DNA of 64,000 bases from positions 62,001 to 126,000 of the forward strand of contig CANQMR010000003.1 in the NCBI GenBank assembly GCA_947625015.1, read 5' to 3'. A model generated the notes under the pieces. It worked only from the letters and a program-made list of their open reading frames with translations. It made no database searches and was not told where the DNA came from. A program made the translations under genes and the position numbers. This DNA comes from an uncultured Lachnospiraceae bacterium. Its GTDB lineage: Bacteria > Bacillota > Clostridia > Lachnospirales > Lachnospiraceae. This document shows, one piece after another, positions 17,612 through 25,559 of this stretch; position 1 is the stretch's first letter; each line of letters opens with the position of its first letter.

Positions 17612-18259
17612 TTATCCCGCTGCTCCGGTAAGTGCCGGTGTAAACAGCATCATGGTCGCCGGGGAAGCCGGCGTATTTGAAACCGTAAATTCGCCCTCTC
17701 CCAGCTTTGCCAGTAAATCCTTCTCTAAAGCATGCTGCATCTGCATACGGGCGTATAGCTCCTGCAACATCTCCTTTTTCTTTTTTCTGCGCCTTGCGCT
17801 CCTGTCTTTCTTATCTGCTTTGCGTTCAACGCCATAGCTGCTGGCCCGATACTCTCCCGGAGAACGGCCAATCGTAATAATCTCATTGACCCTGCAAGGA
17901 TATGTGCCTGTCGTATCCCGCTTAATCAGCGACAGCATTTTCTCACGATATTCGGGCTGCTCCTTCATCCTTTTCCAGCCCTCGTCCGTAATCCGCACCG
18001 CAAGGCTGTTAATCCCTCCCGACATGGGAATCTTTGCCACCTCCGCATAAAACTCCTGCTGGAACTGAAACATTTCCTCCTCGCTGGTAAGCCTGCGGGA
18101 AGGAACTTCGTCCTCGCTCTTCATTCTGACTGTCACCGCGCCTGTCTGTTCTTTCCCGTAATCTGTTTCATCCGTTTTGGCCGGTTCTTCCGCCTTTGTA
18201 TCAGACGCCTTAAGATATGCGCTGAAATTGGTGCATGGTCCCGTTCCGTTTACCCTCAT
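17612..18259 (-). CDS. Hypothetical protein, possible member of the 17-37 kb unknown family
   Basis: 215 residues, soluble, no classical signal peptide. The N-terminus MRVNGTGPCTNFSAYLKA has the short N-x(2-5)-Y/F-x2-AY look of its neighbours. The middle (FYAEVAKIPMSGGINSLAVRITDEGWKRMKEQPEYREKM) recalls the paralogues at 20.0 and 34-37 kb, where a short motif is followed by a K/R-M-x-x-x-P helix. A strongly basic KKDRSARRRKKKKEM helix follows. I chose the ATG at 18259 because AGGAGG is seven bases upstream; an ATG at 18265 is too close. A sigma-D-like -10 (ACCGATAT) lies 40 bp upstream. Function unknown. Confidence 0.6.
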   Translation of the reverse strand: MRVNGTGPCTNFSAYLKASDTKAEEPAKTDETDYGKEQTGAVTVRMKSEDEVPSRRLTSEEEMFQFQQEFYAEVAKIPMSGGINSLAVRITDEGWKRMKEQPEYREKMLSLIKRDTTGTYPCRVNEIITIGRSPGEYRASSYGVERKADKKDRSARRRKKKKEMLQELYARMQMQHALEKDLLAKLGEGEFTVSNTPASPATMMLFTPALTGAAG

Positions 18260-18298
18260 TCCCATTCCTCCTGCCCTTCATATTGTCTGCTATAGCTT

Positions 18299-18306
18299 AT
18301 ATCGGT
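18299..18306 (-). promoter_or_regulatory. Sigma-D-like -10 element before the 17.6-18.3 kb gene pair
   Basis: ACCGATAT on the minus strand, seven of eight bases of the flagellar sigma-D consensus GCCGATAT. No good TAAA-type -35 is found at 15 bp (TGCT instead), so this promoter is weaker evidence than those at 21.1 and 38.8 kb. Confidence 0.45.
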
Positions 18307-18387
18307 ACGCTTTCCTAAAAAAGCAACACCAAAAGCACCAATCGACCATTTGCGCATAAAATGATATTTCCCTACATCATAATAACC

Positions 18388-18421
18388 AAAAAGAGTCCCG
18401 AAAATCTTCGGAACTCCTTTT
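18388..18421 (-). terminator. Terminator of the 18.4-19.1 kb gene
   Basis: On the minus strand a stem of AGGAGT-CCGAA against TTCGG-ACTCT with a short loop and a T run, 20-50 bp after the stop codon. The stop-proximal position makes it a standard rho-independent terminator. Confidence 0.8.
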
Positions 18422-18439
18422 GATTATCTGTTACTGAAC

Positions 18440-19078
18440 TTATGCTACAGCGTCTGTCTCCTTTGATGCATAGTAGTCGTCAAACAGCTTGTTGGTAGCT
18501 TTCAGGGTATCCTGAGAAATTCCGGGAAGCTCGCCGCCCCATGCTTTCTCAGCTAACTTGTAGCCCTTCTCAACAGCAGCCTGCATCTCTTTCATCTTGT
18601 CGACATCATCTCCGGCAAGCGCGCTTGCGAAATCAAAAAGACGTTGAGAAGTCTGCTTTACTCCCCAATAACCGTCCTCTGCAATATCCTTCTGCGCCTG
18701 CGCCTTGGTCTCGGCATCTACTGTATAGTTGCCACTGGCGATGAACTTCCAAAAACTGTCATCTGCCTGACTGTATACAGTTCCCTGCTTAGATATCATC
18801 TTATTGACAAGACTCAATAAGCTCTGCTCTCTTGCAGCCTGATCATTCTTAAGCTGCTCTACCAATGCTGCCCGGTCTTCCTTGCTCATCTTGTTGACAG
18901 AATAAGTAGCCTTCTTGGTGTCCTGAGAACCCTTCTCATAGACAACTCCATCAGACTCTTTGCTCTCCACTGCGGATGCTGCTGTGTTCTCTTTAGCAGT
19001 CTCTGCGGCGGCAGCGCTTGTTGCTGTGGTGCCGTAAGCACCTGTGTAATTACTTACACCATTCACTCCTACTGACAT
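18440..19078 (-). CDS. Hypothetical Ala-rich exported-type protein
   Basis: 212 residues. The N-terminal 60 are low complexity, rich in Ala, Thr, Ser and Glu (NGVSNYTGAYGTTATSAAAA), like the disordered ends of flagellar axial or type III-exported proteins. The rest is helical, with KMSKEDRAALVEQLKNDQ and LFDFASALAGDDVDKMKEMQ. No signal peptide and no recognised domain. The leader carries a sigma-A promoter, a small TGTAA-CGGA-TTACA hairpin and an AAGGAGG site, followed by a terminator at the end, so it is a single-gene unit. Function unknown; membership of the surrounding family rests on the N-terminal motif and shared leader element. Confidence 0.65.
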   Translation of the reverse strand: MSVGVNGVSNYTGAYGTTATSAAAAETAKENTAASAVESKESDGVVYEKGSQDTKKATYSVNKMSKEDRAALVEQLKNDQAAREQSLLSLVNKMISKQGTVYSQADDSFWKFIASGNYTVDAETKAQAQKDIAEDGYWGVKQTSQRLFDFASALAGDDVDKMKEMQAAVEKGYKLAEKAWGGELPGISQDTLKATNKLFDDYYASKETDAVA

Positions 19079-19130
19079 GCTATCATCCTCCTTGATTGTT
19101 AGGGCAGACTACAGACATCATGCCCTGCGC

Positions 19131-19144
19131 TGTAATCCGTTACA
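19131..19144 (-). promoter_or_regulatory. Leader hairpin with CGGA tetraloop (possible CsrA site)
   Basis: TGTAA-CGGA-TTACA on the minus strand: a 5-bp stem presenting GGA in a tetraloop, about 45 nt upstream of the GGA in the ribosome site of the 18.4 kb gene. This is the layout CsrA/RsmA proteins bind. Confidence 0.45.
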
Positions 19145-19149
19145 TTTGT

Positions 19150-19178
19150 ATTATGGAATATTTCCACATAAATTTCAA
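19150..19178 (-). promoter_or_regulatory. Sigma-A-type promoter of the 18.4 kb gene
   Basis: TTGAAA (19173-19178), 17-bp spacer, CATAAT (19150-19155) on the minus strand, upstream of the hairpin and ribosome site. Confidence 0.65.
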
Positions 19179-19239
19179 TAGGGATTGCATAAAAATACCA
19201 TTTTATTATACATATATTTGCCTAATGCACTAACAGCCT

Positions 19240-19824
19240 CTAAACTATCCCTGTTATAAATATCTCAAATCCGATGAGGATCAATATTACTCCACCCAGT
19301 ATAGTTGCTTTGCCGGCAAGTTTTGTCCCAAACTTCTTACCGACTGCCAAGCCGGACATACAGATAATAAATGTAACGACAGCAATAATCAGGGAACATA
19401 CCAATGCCATAAAGAAATCATATTCTGCAATCGTAAAACCGACTGACAGGGCATCTATAGAAGTTGCTATTCCCTGTATCAACAATGCCGCTGCGCCGAC
19501 CTGCGGATTTTCCATTTCATCCCCGCCGTTTTGCATCCCTTCGATCAGCATTGTACCTCCTATATACAACAGCATAATCAGGGCGAGCCAGGGAATATAC
19601 TTTTCAAACGTCTCTAAATGCTGAAGAATTGTATGTACACAGTTCCAGCCAATCATTGGCATCAGTGCCTGAAAAAAAGCGAACACACCTGCAACCCCGC
19701 ACATCTTCTTTCGTTTCATTCCGGGTTCATTCAATCCGTTGGCAAGCGACACTGAAAAGGCGTCCATCGCCAATCCAATACCAAGCAGCACACTGTTTAA
19801 AAAAAATAACAGATTCCATTCCAC
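19240..19824 (-). CDS. mntP: Putative manganese efflux pump MntP
   Basis: Six-segment membrane protein of the MntP/DUF204 family, built as two repeats carrying the signature aspartates: GLAMDAFSVSLANG near the N-terminus and IATSIDALSVG in the second half. The family exports Mn(II) and protects against manganese excess. The best start is GTG at 19824, eight bases after GGAGG, giving 194 residues of usual length; a longer frame reaches 19887 without a ribosome site. No yybP-ykoY manganese riboswitch is visible in the short upstream gap. The gene sits between two unknown family members but is not obviously related to them. Confidence 0.88.
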   Translation of the reverse strand: MEWNLLFFLNSVLLGIGLAMDAFSVSLANGLNEPGMKRKKMCGVAGVFAFFQALMPMIGWNCVHTILQHLETFEKYIPWLALIMLLYIGGTMLIEGMQNGGDEMENPQVGAAALLIQGIATSIDALSVGFTIAEYDFFMALVCSLIIAVVTFIICMSGLAVGKKFGTKLAGKATILGGVILILIGFEIFITGIV

Positions 19825-19940
19825 CTTCCGTTCCTCCCCATGTTTTATGCTTATTATACTCCACATAACCATAATTTCACAATACATTTTCTGCTGATAT
19901 TTCTTAGCAGGTATCCGTTTTCTGCCGCCTTTACAAACAC

Positions 19941-19965
19941 AAAAAAGGCCTGATGATCAGGCCTT
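19941..19965 (-). terminator. Terminator of the 20.0 kb gene
   Basis: Perfect AAGGCCTGAT/ATCAGGCCTT stem with a one-base loop centre and a T run on the minus strand, 28 bp after the stop codon. Confidence 0.85.
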
Positions 19966-19992
19966 CCTGTTATACATATAATACAAATCCGT

Positions 19993-21039
19993 CTATATCA
20001 GCATATTGATGGAAAAGGCATCAAAGCCCTCCGTATCGTCTCCGCCGTTGTCCTTCATCACAGCGACTTCTCCCATCCGCTGCATGGCTTTCTGCATCAG
20101 CGCCCTCACCTTGTTGACCTCATTCTCATCGCACATGCCTTTTTCAATTCCCCCCTGACACTGGGCTAAATCTGTGTTTAGAAGCGCCAAAACTGCCTGC
20201 ACCTGCTGGGAATTTTTTGCGGCGGAAATCTGCCTTAACCGTTTGCCCTCATTGACAGAAACACTACCGCCATAGGTTTCCGTCTCCATATTTCCTTCAC
20301 TGTCTATGGTAATCTTCATTCCCTGATAGCCCTTGACATTTTCCTGTGCGTTCGCCTCCATCTCGTCCGCCGCCTTCAAATTCTCAAAAAGTTTCTTCCG
20401 CTTTTCTTCATCATTGACGCACGCTTTCAGATAGCTTTTAGAAATCTTTACCATGCCCTTATTCACCGTCTTATAATTAGAGAACAGGTAATCTGACAAT
20501 TCATCTACATTGGAAAAAGTGACAGTCTGTGATTTCTCCTTTTCTTTCTGTGCGGCAGTTTCCTTTGCCTTTTTCTTCTTTGCCGTATTCAGGCTGTCGA
20601 GAATCTCCTGCATCCAGCTTCCCTTCTTATTCCTTGACAGGGGAATCACGCTCTTTTTGTTATCGCCTGCCTGTGAAATCCCCCATGCCCTAAGTCCGCC
20701 GTCCTCAGTGATAATAAAGCCATGGGCTTTAAGCCCCTTCTGGTTCGCTAAAGATTTCTGCACACTGACGCAGTCATAGATTAACGCCTCATATTCCAGC
20801 CGCTTTTCCGGATCTTTTTCCATCTCCCTCAATATATTCGGGGCAATGGAAATATTATTCAAGCCGCTTCCCTGAAACGGGGCTGTGCCTGCCCGAAAAT
20901 TCGTATCGGAATACTTATCCTGCAAATCCGCTAAAACGCTTTTTCCCTCTTCCTTTTCTTTTTCTTCCTTGTCTACCCTGCTCTTTGCGTAGGCGTACGC
21001 CGCCTCTGATACCCAACTGTTTCCAACTTTTACCGCCAT
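19993..21039 (-). CDS. Hypothetical protein (DUF6033-like), sigma-D promoter
   Basis: 348 residues, no classical signal peptide or membrane segment. The N-terminus (VGNSWVSEAAYAYAKSRV) is followed by an acidic/basic helix. The core is ISIAPNILREMEKDPEKRLEYEALIYD, then GLKAHGFIITEDGGLRAWGIS, and the same order of elements recurs in the three 34-37 kb proteins. From memory these resemble a Lachnospiraceae family labelled DUF6033; I could not check this. The second half is a long KKKKAKETAAQKEKEK helix and an alpha-helical tail. The leader has a sigma-D-type promoter and a GTAA-TGGA-TTAC hairpin. A flagellar-regulon, possibly exported protein is inferred. Confidence 0.65.
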   Translation of the reverse strand: MAVKVGNSWVSEAAYAYAKSRVDKEEKEKEEGKSVLADLQDKYSDTNFRAGTAPFQGSGLNNISIAPNILREMEKDPEKRLEYEALIYDCVSVQKSLANQKGLKAHGFIITEDGGLRAWGISQAGDNKKSVIPLSRNKKGSWMQEILDSLNTAKKKKAKETAAQKEKEKSQTVTFSNVDELSDYLFSNYKTVNKGMVKISKSYLKACVNDEEKRKKLFENLKAADEMEANAQENVKGYQGMKITIDSEGNMETETYGGSVSVNEGKRLRQISAAKNSQQVQAVLALLNTDLAQCQGGIEKGMCDENEVNKVRALMQKAMQRMGEVAVMKDNGGDDTEGFDAFSINMLI

Positions 21040-21067
21040 ATTCTCGTCCTCCTTGATATTTACGTCC

Positions 21068-21079
21068 GTAATCCATTAC
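21068..21079 (-). promoter_or_regulatory. Leader hairpin with TGGA tetraloop (possible CsrA site)
   Basis: GTAA-TGGA-TTAC on the minus strand, about 22 nt upstream of the GGA-containing ribosome site of the 20.0 kb gene. Compared with the 35-37 kb leaders (GAAA-CGGA-TTTC), the second stem pair is exchanged (T-A for A-T), so pairing is preserved. Confidence 0.5.
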
Positions 21080-21115
21080 AGTAAAATAAAAGTGGTTTTG
21101 CTCCTCTATTATACT

Positions 21116-21142
21116 ATATCGGTTTACATCTGTAAATAATTA
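21116..21142 (-). promoter_or_regulatory. Sigma-D (flagellar) type promoter
   Basis: Minus strand TAAT (21139-21142), 15-bp spacer, ACCGATAT (21116-21123). This matches 10 of 12 bases of the consensus TAAA-N15-GCCGATAT with exact spacing, upstream of the 20.0 kb gene. Confidence 0.68.
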
Positions 21143-21171
21143 AGGGCTTTTCCCATTTTAATATGTATTAC

Positions 21172-21220
21172 TAAAAAAATATTCCTCCGAACAACAGATT
21201 TCCATTGTTCAAAGGAATAT
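21172..21220 (-). terminator. Terminator of aroB
   Basis: Minus-strand hairpin with two paired blocks, ATATTCCT/AGGAATAT and GAACAA/TTGTTC, ending in a run of seven T. It lies 27 bp after the aroB stop. Confidence 0.83.
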
Positions 21221-21246
21221 GTATTTTGCCAGTTATATAATACCGG

Positions 21247-22359
21247 CTACATCTCCATGATAATCTCTCTTGCCAGACCTTCCTCAATGGGCGTCGCAAA
21301 CACACCCGGTTCAAACTCCACAATACCGCCGATACTCTTCTGGATTACAAACCGCAGCCTGCCGTCCCTCACCTTTTTGTCGGTATAGAGTTTCCTGACA
21401 AGGGTTTCTCTGTCAATATATTCCGGAATCTTTACCGGAAGTCCTGCTTTTTCCAAAAGGGCAGTTACCCGGTTTTGTTCTTCTTCTGTCATATAACCAA
21501 GGCGGCAGGCCAGCCCTGTCTGGGCGGCTAACCCGATAGCTACCGCCTCCCCATGAAGCAGCCGGTAATCGCTGACCGTCTCTATTGCCCGGCCCACCGT
21601 ATGTCCTAAATTGAGGACCTCCCGGAGTCCGCTTTCCCGTTCATCCTTCATTACCACCTGATATTTCACCTGGCAGTTCTTCTCCGCGATATGTTCGCAG
21701 GCTTTCCGGTCAAGGGCCAGAATATCCTCCATATGGCTTTCCAGATAATCAAAAAATTCCCGGTCTGCCAGACAGGCATGCTTAATGGTCTCCGCCAGTC
21801 CGCTTTTTACCTGGCGCTCAGGCAGCGTCTTCCACGCCGCAATATCAATGTACACCTTTTCCGGCTGGTTAAACAGTCCGATCAGGTTCGTCGCCAACGG
21901 CGTATCCACAGCCGTCTTGCCCCCCACAGAGGCGTCCGCCGCCGCCAAAAGGGTAGTGGCGTAATTGATAAAGGGAACTCCTCTCCCAAAGGTTCCTGCC
22001 ACAAATCCGGCCAAGTCCGTAACCACGCCGCCGCCGACGGCAATCACGCAACAGTCCCGGCGGTAGCCTTTTGCCAGCATGGCGTCCTCTAATTCCTCTT
22101 TTGTTCTGCGGGACTTCTGTTTCTCGCCCTCCGCAAAAGTGAACAGATCAGCCTGATAACCCGCCTCCTGCAACAGATGAAAAATCCGTTCCCCATGCAG
22201 GTCCTTGACAATGCTGTCCGTAATGACTGCAAATTTATGAATCTTTCCCACCAGACCGGACTTTAAGTCCTCAACAAGCTTCTCCTCTAACCCATAACCA
22301 ATTTCTATCTCATAGCTGTCGTCTACAATCTTTTTCAGTTCCACATGAAATGTACGCAT
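21247..22359 (-). CDS. aroB: 3-dehydroquinate synthase
   Basis: Cytoplasmic NAD-dependent enzyme converting DAHP to 3-dehydroquinate in the shikimate pathway. Clear motifs: GEKQKSRRT for phosphate and NAD binding, GGGVVTDLAGFVAGTFGRGVP, TTLLAAADASVGGKTAVD, and metal ligands in GLAETIKHA, NLGHTVGRAIE and HGEAVAIG. The 370 residues are normal length. No other aro gene is adjacent. It lies 74 bp downstream of the diguanylate cyclase gene on the same strand with no clear terminator, so read-through is possible. Confidence 0.96.
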   Translation of the reverse strand: MRTFHVELKKIVDDSYEIEIGYGLEEKLVEDLKSGLVGKIHKFAVITDSIVKDLHGERIFHLLQEAGYQADLFTFAEGEKQKSRRTKEELEDAMLAKGYRRDCCVIAVGGGVVTDLAGFVAGTFGRGVPFINYATTLLAAADASVGGKTAVDTPLATNLIGLFNQPEKVYIDIAAWKTLPERQVKSGLAETIKHACLADREFFDYLESHMEDILALDRKACEHIAEKNCQVKYQVVMKDERESGLREVLNLGHTVGRAIETVSDYRLLHGEAVAIGLAAQTGLACRLGYMTEEEQNRVTALLEKAGLPVKIPEYIDRETLVRKLYTDKKVRDGRLRFVIQKSIGGIVEFEPGVFATPIEEGLAREIIMEM

Positions 22360-22433
22360 ATCTTCTCTGCTCCCGATATATAATCTGTTATTTTATAAAG
22401 CACCTGTCCAAAGCTCACCGGACTGCGGCAGCT

Positions 22434-23918
22434 TTATTTCAAATCGCTGTACCAGAAATGATTCTTCCTGCCATGCTCCTTCACATAGTAAAGCGCCTGG
22501 TCCGCACAGTTTACCAGTTCCGTCAAATCCTTTGCATCCTGGGGATATCTGGCAAGGCCGCCGCTAAAACTGATTGGAAGCGGGGTGCCGTCCTTTAAGA
22601 CCAGTTCACTGAGTCTGGCCCTGACAGCCGCTAACAGGCTGTCAATCTCCTCCACCGTAAGGGGCGCATAGATAAAGACATTAAATTCATCGCCGCCCAC
22701 CCGGCCGACAATACCGGTATCCTTAAAGGTCTCCTCCAATATGGAGGACACAGCGCAAAGTACATAATCCCCTGCTTCATGCCCGTACTGGTCATTGACA
22801 TTCTTAAACAAATCCACATCTAAAAACATATAAGTGCTTTTCCCCAACTCCGCCTTGTTGTTGAACATCTTCTTTAAGGTTCCCTCAAAGCCCCGGCGGT
22901 TCAAAATCTTTGTCAGCGGATCCGCATTGGACAGATTTTTCAGTTTCTCCGACTTGTTGTGCTCATTGTGGTATAATATGGCAGCCACAACAATGGTAGC
23001 CAGAACAAGAAGCCCCGCGCAGACAGATACGCTTATGATAAACCGCTGCATGGTGTCGGAAAGCTCTGCTATCGGAATCCGGATTACCAGCTGCCAGTTA
23101 TTCATACCCTTAATATGAATGTATGCCTGGGAATAGGAAATCCCATTCAGCTGAAAATTAATGATATTATCCGTAGCATTATTTTTCATATCCTCCACCC
23201 AGACATCATAGTCATACCCATTCAGGCATTTGATGTCCTTCTGAATCAGACGGAGATTGCTCCATGTTCCCGGCGGATTCGTGCCGTCCGAAGAACAGTT
23301 TACAAAATTCCCTGAATAGGGATTCATCAAAAGCACCGTAGTCTGGTCGGACAGGACATTGGTATTGGCAAGATTCTGTATGGTTTCCAGATAATAGGTG
23401 GCAAACAGACTTCCCACCTGCTTTCCGCTCTGGTACACAGGCGCAAAAATTGTAATCATATTACCGGCAGTCACGCTGGAGCGGTAAGGCTCAGAAATAT
23501 ATACGCCGTCCGATTGGCTGGCAATCTCCACAAAGCCCTGCTTCTCAATATCCATCCTCTCCCCGTCAGAGCCGTATACCGTACCGTCCGCACTCAACAT
23601 GCCAATGCTGACATAGGGCATATCCCGCAGAGTCTTTTGCAGTTCCTCATAGTTCTCCTGGAAATCAATCTCCTTCTGGGCAGATATGATATCTGCCGCC
23701 TCCGTCGTGTAGTCCACCATCATTTCAAAGGAAGTATTCACCTTTTCCGACATCAGGCTTAAAATGTTATTAATCTGGGTGGTATTATTATTCTTGATAT
23801 ACCGGCTCAACAAAAAGGCCACTACCACCAGGACAATTAAACAGAATGTCATATATCCTGCTAAAAGGCGCAGATATTCACTATTGGATTGTGACTTGTT
23901 ATTGTGTTGCTTTTTCAT
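22434..23918 (-). CDS. Membrane diguanylate cyclase with Cache-like sensor domain
   Basis: 494 residues: a membrane segment at about 20-40, an extracytoplasmic domain of some 240 residues with dCache-like features (YVSIGMLSADGTVYGSDGE, MITIFAPVYQSGKQVGSLFATYY), a second membrane segment at about 295-317 and a C-terminal GGDEF domain. The catalytic motif GGDEF is intact at 408-412 and the DPLTKILNRRGF entry motif is present, so it should make c-di-GMP. The RxxD inhibitory site five residues upstream is absent, so product inhibition is unlikely. Its ATG overlaps the stop of the substrate-binding lipoprotein by four bases, implying stoichiometric coupling. Confidence 0.92.
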   Translation of the reverse strand: MKKQHNNKSQSNSEYLRLLAGYMTFCLIVLVVVAFLLSRYIKNNNTTQINNILSLMSEKVNTSFEMMVDYTTEAADIISAQKEIDFQENYEELQKTLRDMPYVSIGMLSADGTVYGSDGERMDIEKQGFVEIASQSDGVYISEPYRSSVTAGNMITIFAPVYQSGKQVGSLFATYYLETIQNLANTNVLSDQTTVLLMNPYSGNFVNCSSDGTNPPGTWSNLRLIQKDIKCLNGYDYDVWVEDMKNNATDNIINFQLNGISYSQAYIHIKGMNNWQLVIRIPIAELSDTMQRFIISVSVCAGLLVLATIVVAAILYHNEHNKSEKLKNLSNADPLTKILNRRGFEGTLKKMFNNKAELGKSTYMFLDVDLFKNVNDQYGHEAGDYVLCAVSSILEETFKDTGIVGRVGGDEFNVFIYAPLTVEEIDSLLAAVRARLSELVLKDGTPLPISFSGGLARYPQDAKDLTELVNCADQALYYVKEHGRKNHFWYSDLK

Positions 23919-24967
23919 TTTGTCTCCCCTGCCAAATTTTGTTGATATTCTATATGGTTTTCCCTGCTGATGACTCTGGTGCCGGTATCAATAAATTTGT
24001 ATCCGGCGTCTTCTCCATTCATTACCGCATAAGCCTTCATCATACCTTCATACCCCATATTGTACTGGTTCTGTACCACAGTGGACGCCTGCCATTCCTC
24101 AGAGCCCACTAAAGCCGCCGTCTCGTCAGCATAGTCAAAGCCGACCAGAATCACATCCTTCCGGTCCAATTCCGTCAAGCCCTGGACAAAGCCGACAGTA
24201 GAACTGTTATTGCAGCCAAACACACCCTTTATCTCCGGATAGCGTTCAAGAAAATCAACGCAGTTCTGTTTTGCCACAGCCATATCCCCGTCGTTTAACT
24301 TAACCTCGTCTAAAATTGTCCATTGCCGCGGTGCATTGGAAGACCAGTACTGACTGAAACCCGCCAGCCGGTCAATTACGGTCTGGGAAGATATAGAGGC
24401 AATCTGTATGGCAATGCCGGCCGGTTCCTCCTCCGACACGCCCTTATCCCGCAAAAGCCGAATCATCTCCTGCGCCGCTAATTCCCCTGCCTGTAAATTA
24501 TCCGTCATATAACAGGTATCAAAGCTGTCCGTATTATTAAGAATTGTGTCAATCAGCACCACCGGAATCCCCTGATTATGCAAATCTGCCACTGTATCAG
24601 ACAGCATGGTGGAATCGCCGGGCGACATTAATATGGCGTCCGCCTCCCCGGCTGCCGCCTGCTGCAAAAGCTTCTTCTGTATCTCCCAGTCGCCTTCCCC
24701 CACAGAAGCTCCCACATACACATTACAGCCCTTTTCCTCTGCGGCATCTGCAATTCCCCGTACAATATCCTGCCAATACTGGCTGGTCAGAACTTTAAGA
24801 ATTACATACACATTCGGCTGTCCGTCCTTAATCTCTGTGGCCGCCTCGAATGCATAGTATTCTTTCTCCGCCGACTCGTCATCCTCTTTTTCCTGACAGC
24901 CGCCAAGCACCCCCATGGTGCATATTAAAAAGAAACAAAAATACTTTACCCACTTAATTTTCTTCAT
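23915..24967 (-). CDS. Substrate-binding lipoprotein, RbsB-like (periplasmic-binding-protein family)
   Basis: 350 residues with a lipoprotein signal peptide (hydrophobic core followed by VLGGC, Cys24) and a sugar-binding-protein fold of the ribose/LsrB type: YVILKVLTSQYWQDIVRGIADAAEEKG, AILMSPGDSTML, VVLIDT, GVFGCNNSSTVGF and VILVGFDYADE. No ABC transporter genes are nearby; the partner instead is the diguanylate cyclase, whose start overlaps this stop. The likely job is to present a sugar or signal to the Cache sensor of that cyclase, an inference from coupling. A sigma-A promoter lies upstream. Confidence 0.88.
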   Translation of the reverse strand: MKKIKWVKYFCFFLICTMGVLGGCQEKEDDESAEKEYYAFEAATEIKDGQPNVYVILKVLTSQYWQDIVRGIADAAEEKGCNVYVGASVGEGDWEIQKKLLQQAAAGEADAILMSPGDSTMLSDTVADLHNQGIPVVLIDTILNNTDSFDTCYMTDNLQAGELAAQEMIRLLRDKGVSEEEPAGIAIQIASISSQTVIDRLAGFSQYWSSNAPRQWTILDEVKLNDGDMAVAKQNCVDFLERYPEIKGVFGCNNSSTVGFVQGLTELDRKDVILVGFDYADETAALVGSEEWQASTVVQNQYNMGYEGMMKAYAVMNGEDAGYKFIDTGTRVISRENHIEYQQNLAGETK

Positions 24968-25006
24968 AAATATGCTACCTTTACCTTCTAAATATTAGTT
25001 TATATA

Positions 25007-25034
25007 ATTATACCACATTCCGACGGTTTTTCAA
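25007..25034 (-). promoter_or_regulatory. Sigma-A promoter of the binding-protein/GGDEF operon
   Basis: Minus strand TTGAAA (25029-25034), 16-bp spacer, TATAAT (25007-25012), directly after the LytTR gene's terminator. Confidence 0.75.
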
Positions 25035-25080
25035 CAAAAAATGCCCTGTTTCCGCATTTATAAAGCGGAAACAGGGCATT
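25035..25080 (-). terminator. Terminator after the LytTR gene
   Basis: A near-perfect 16-bp stem (ATGCCCTGTTTCCGC and its complement) with an AT loop and T6 on the minus strand, just after the LytTR stop. Confidence 0.92.
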
Positions 25081-25089
25081 GGAGAATCA

Positions 25090-25452
25090 TCATTGCTCCT
25101 GATAGCGGGCGTATGCCTGTTTTACCTTCTGGTAACGGGACTTGGGAACCGAAAGCTCCTCCCCCGTCGTCAGCCGCAGCACGTAACTGCTTATCTTCTG
25201 TATGTAGCGCATATTGACTAAAAAGCTCTGGTGTATCCTCAGAAAATCCATGCCCTCCATGTCTTTTTCAATATCATTTAATTTGCGGTAAATACTGAAT
25301 GTCCCGTCCTTTGTATAAAACAGATTCCTATGCCTGTTGGTTTCGATATAAATGATATCCTCTGCCCGCAAGGTCTGCTCTCCTTCTACAAAGGCGAAGT
25401 TCACCGTAAGCTCCTGCTTTTCCTGTTTTTTCAATCTGTCCTCCACCTGCAC
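25090..25452 (-). CDS. Single-domain LytTR DNA-binding regulator
   Basis: About 120 residues, almost entirely a LytTR domain: IIYIETNRHRNLFYTKDGTFSIYRKL, FLRIHQSFLVNMRYIQKI and LSVPKSRYQKVKQAY. It has no receiver domain, so it is not a standard response regulator. Start is uncertain: GTG at 25452, GTG at 25446 (GAGG eight bases before), or a rare upstream ATA near 25491 that has AGGAG five bases before it. The gene follows the M56/BlaI pair and is preceded by two direct repeats with 21-bp period, the spacing LytTR proteins bind, which suggests autoregulation. Confidence 0.82.
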   Translation of the reverse strand: MQVEDRLKKQEKQELTVNFAFVEGEQTLRAEDIIYIETNRHRNLFYTKDGTFSIYRKLNDIEKDMEGMDFLRIHQSFLVNMRYIQKISSYVLRLTTGEELSVPKSRYQKVKQAYARYQEQ

Positions 25453-25521
25453 TTCCTCATTATCCTTTGCATATATCTTTGGTATTAGTATCGGTTCTCC
25501 TGCCGCCTTTTTTCAACCTTA

Positions 25522-25557
25522 ATTGCACAAAACGACCATATCATTGCACGAAATGAC
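25522..25557 (-). promoter_or_regulatory. Direct repeats, 21-bp period, probable LytTR operator
   Basis: Minus strand GTCATTTCGTGCAAT (25543-25557) and GTCGTTTTGTGCAAT (25522-25536), 13 of 15 bases identical, exactly 21 bp apart, in the gap before the LytTR gene. LytTR dimers typically read two repeats two helical turns apart. Confidence 0.65.
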
Positions 25558-25559
25558 TA

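Noticed and set aside
19825-19992. Manganese riboswitch (yybP-ykoY) before mntP
   Set aside because: The gap is short and mostly occupied by the terminator of the upstream gene; the typical riboswitch motifs are not seen.
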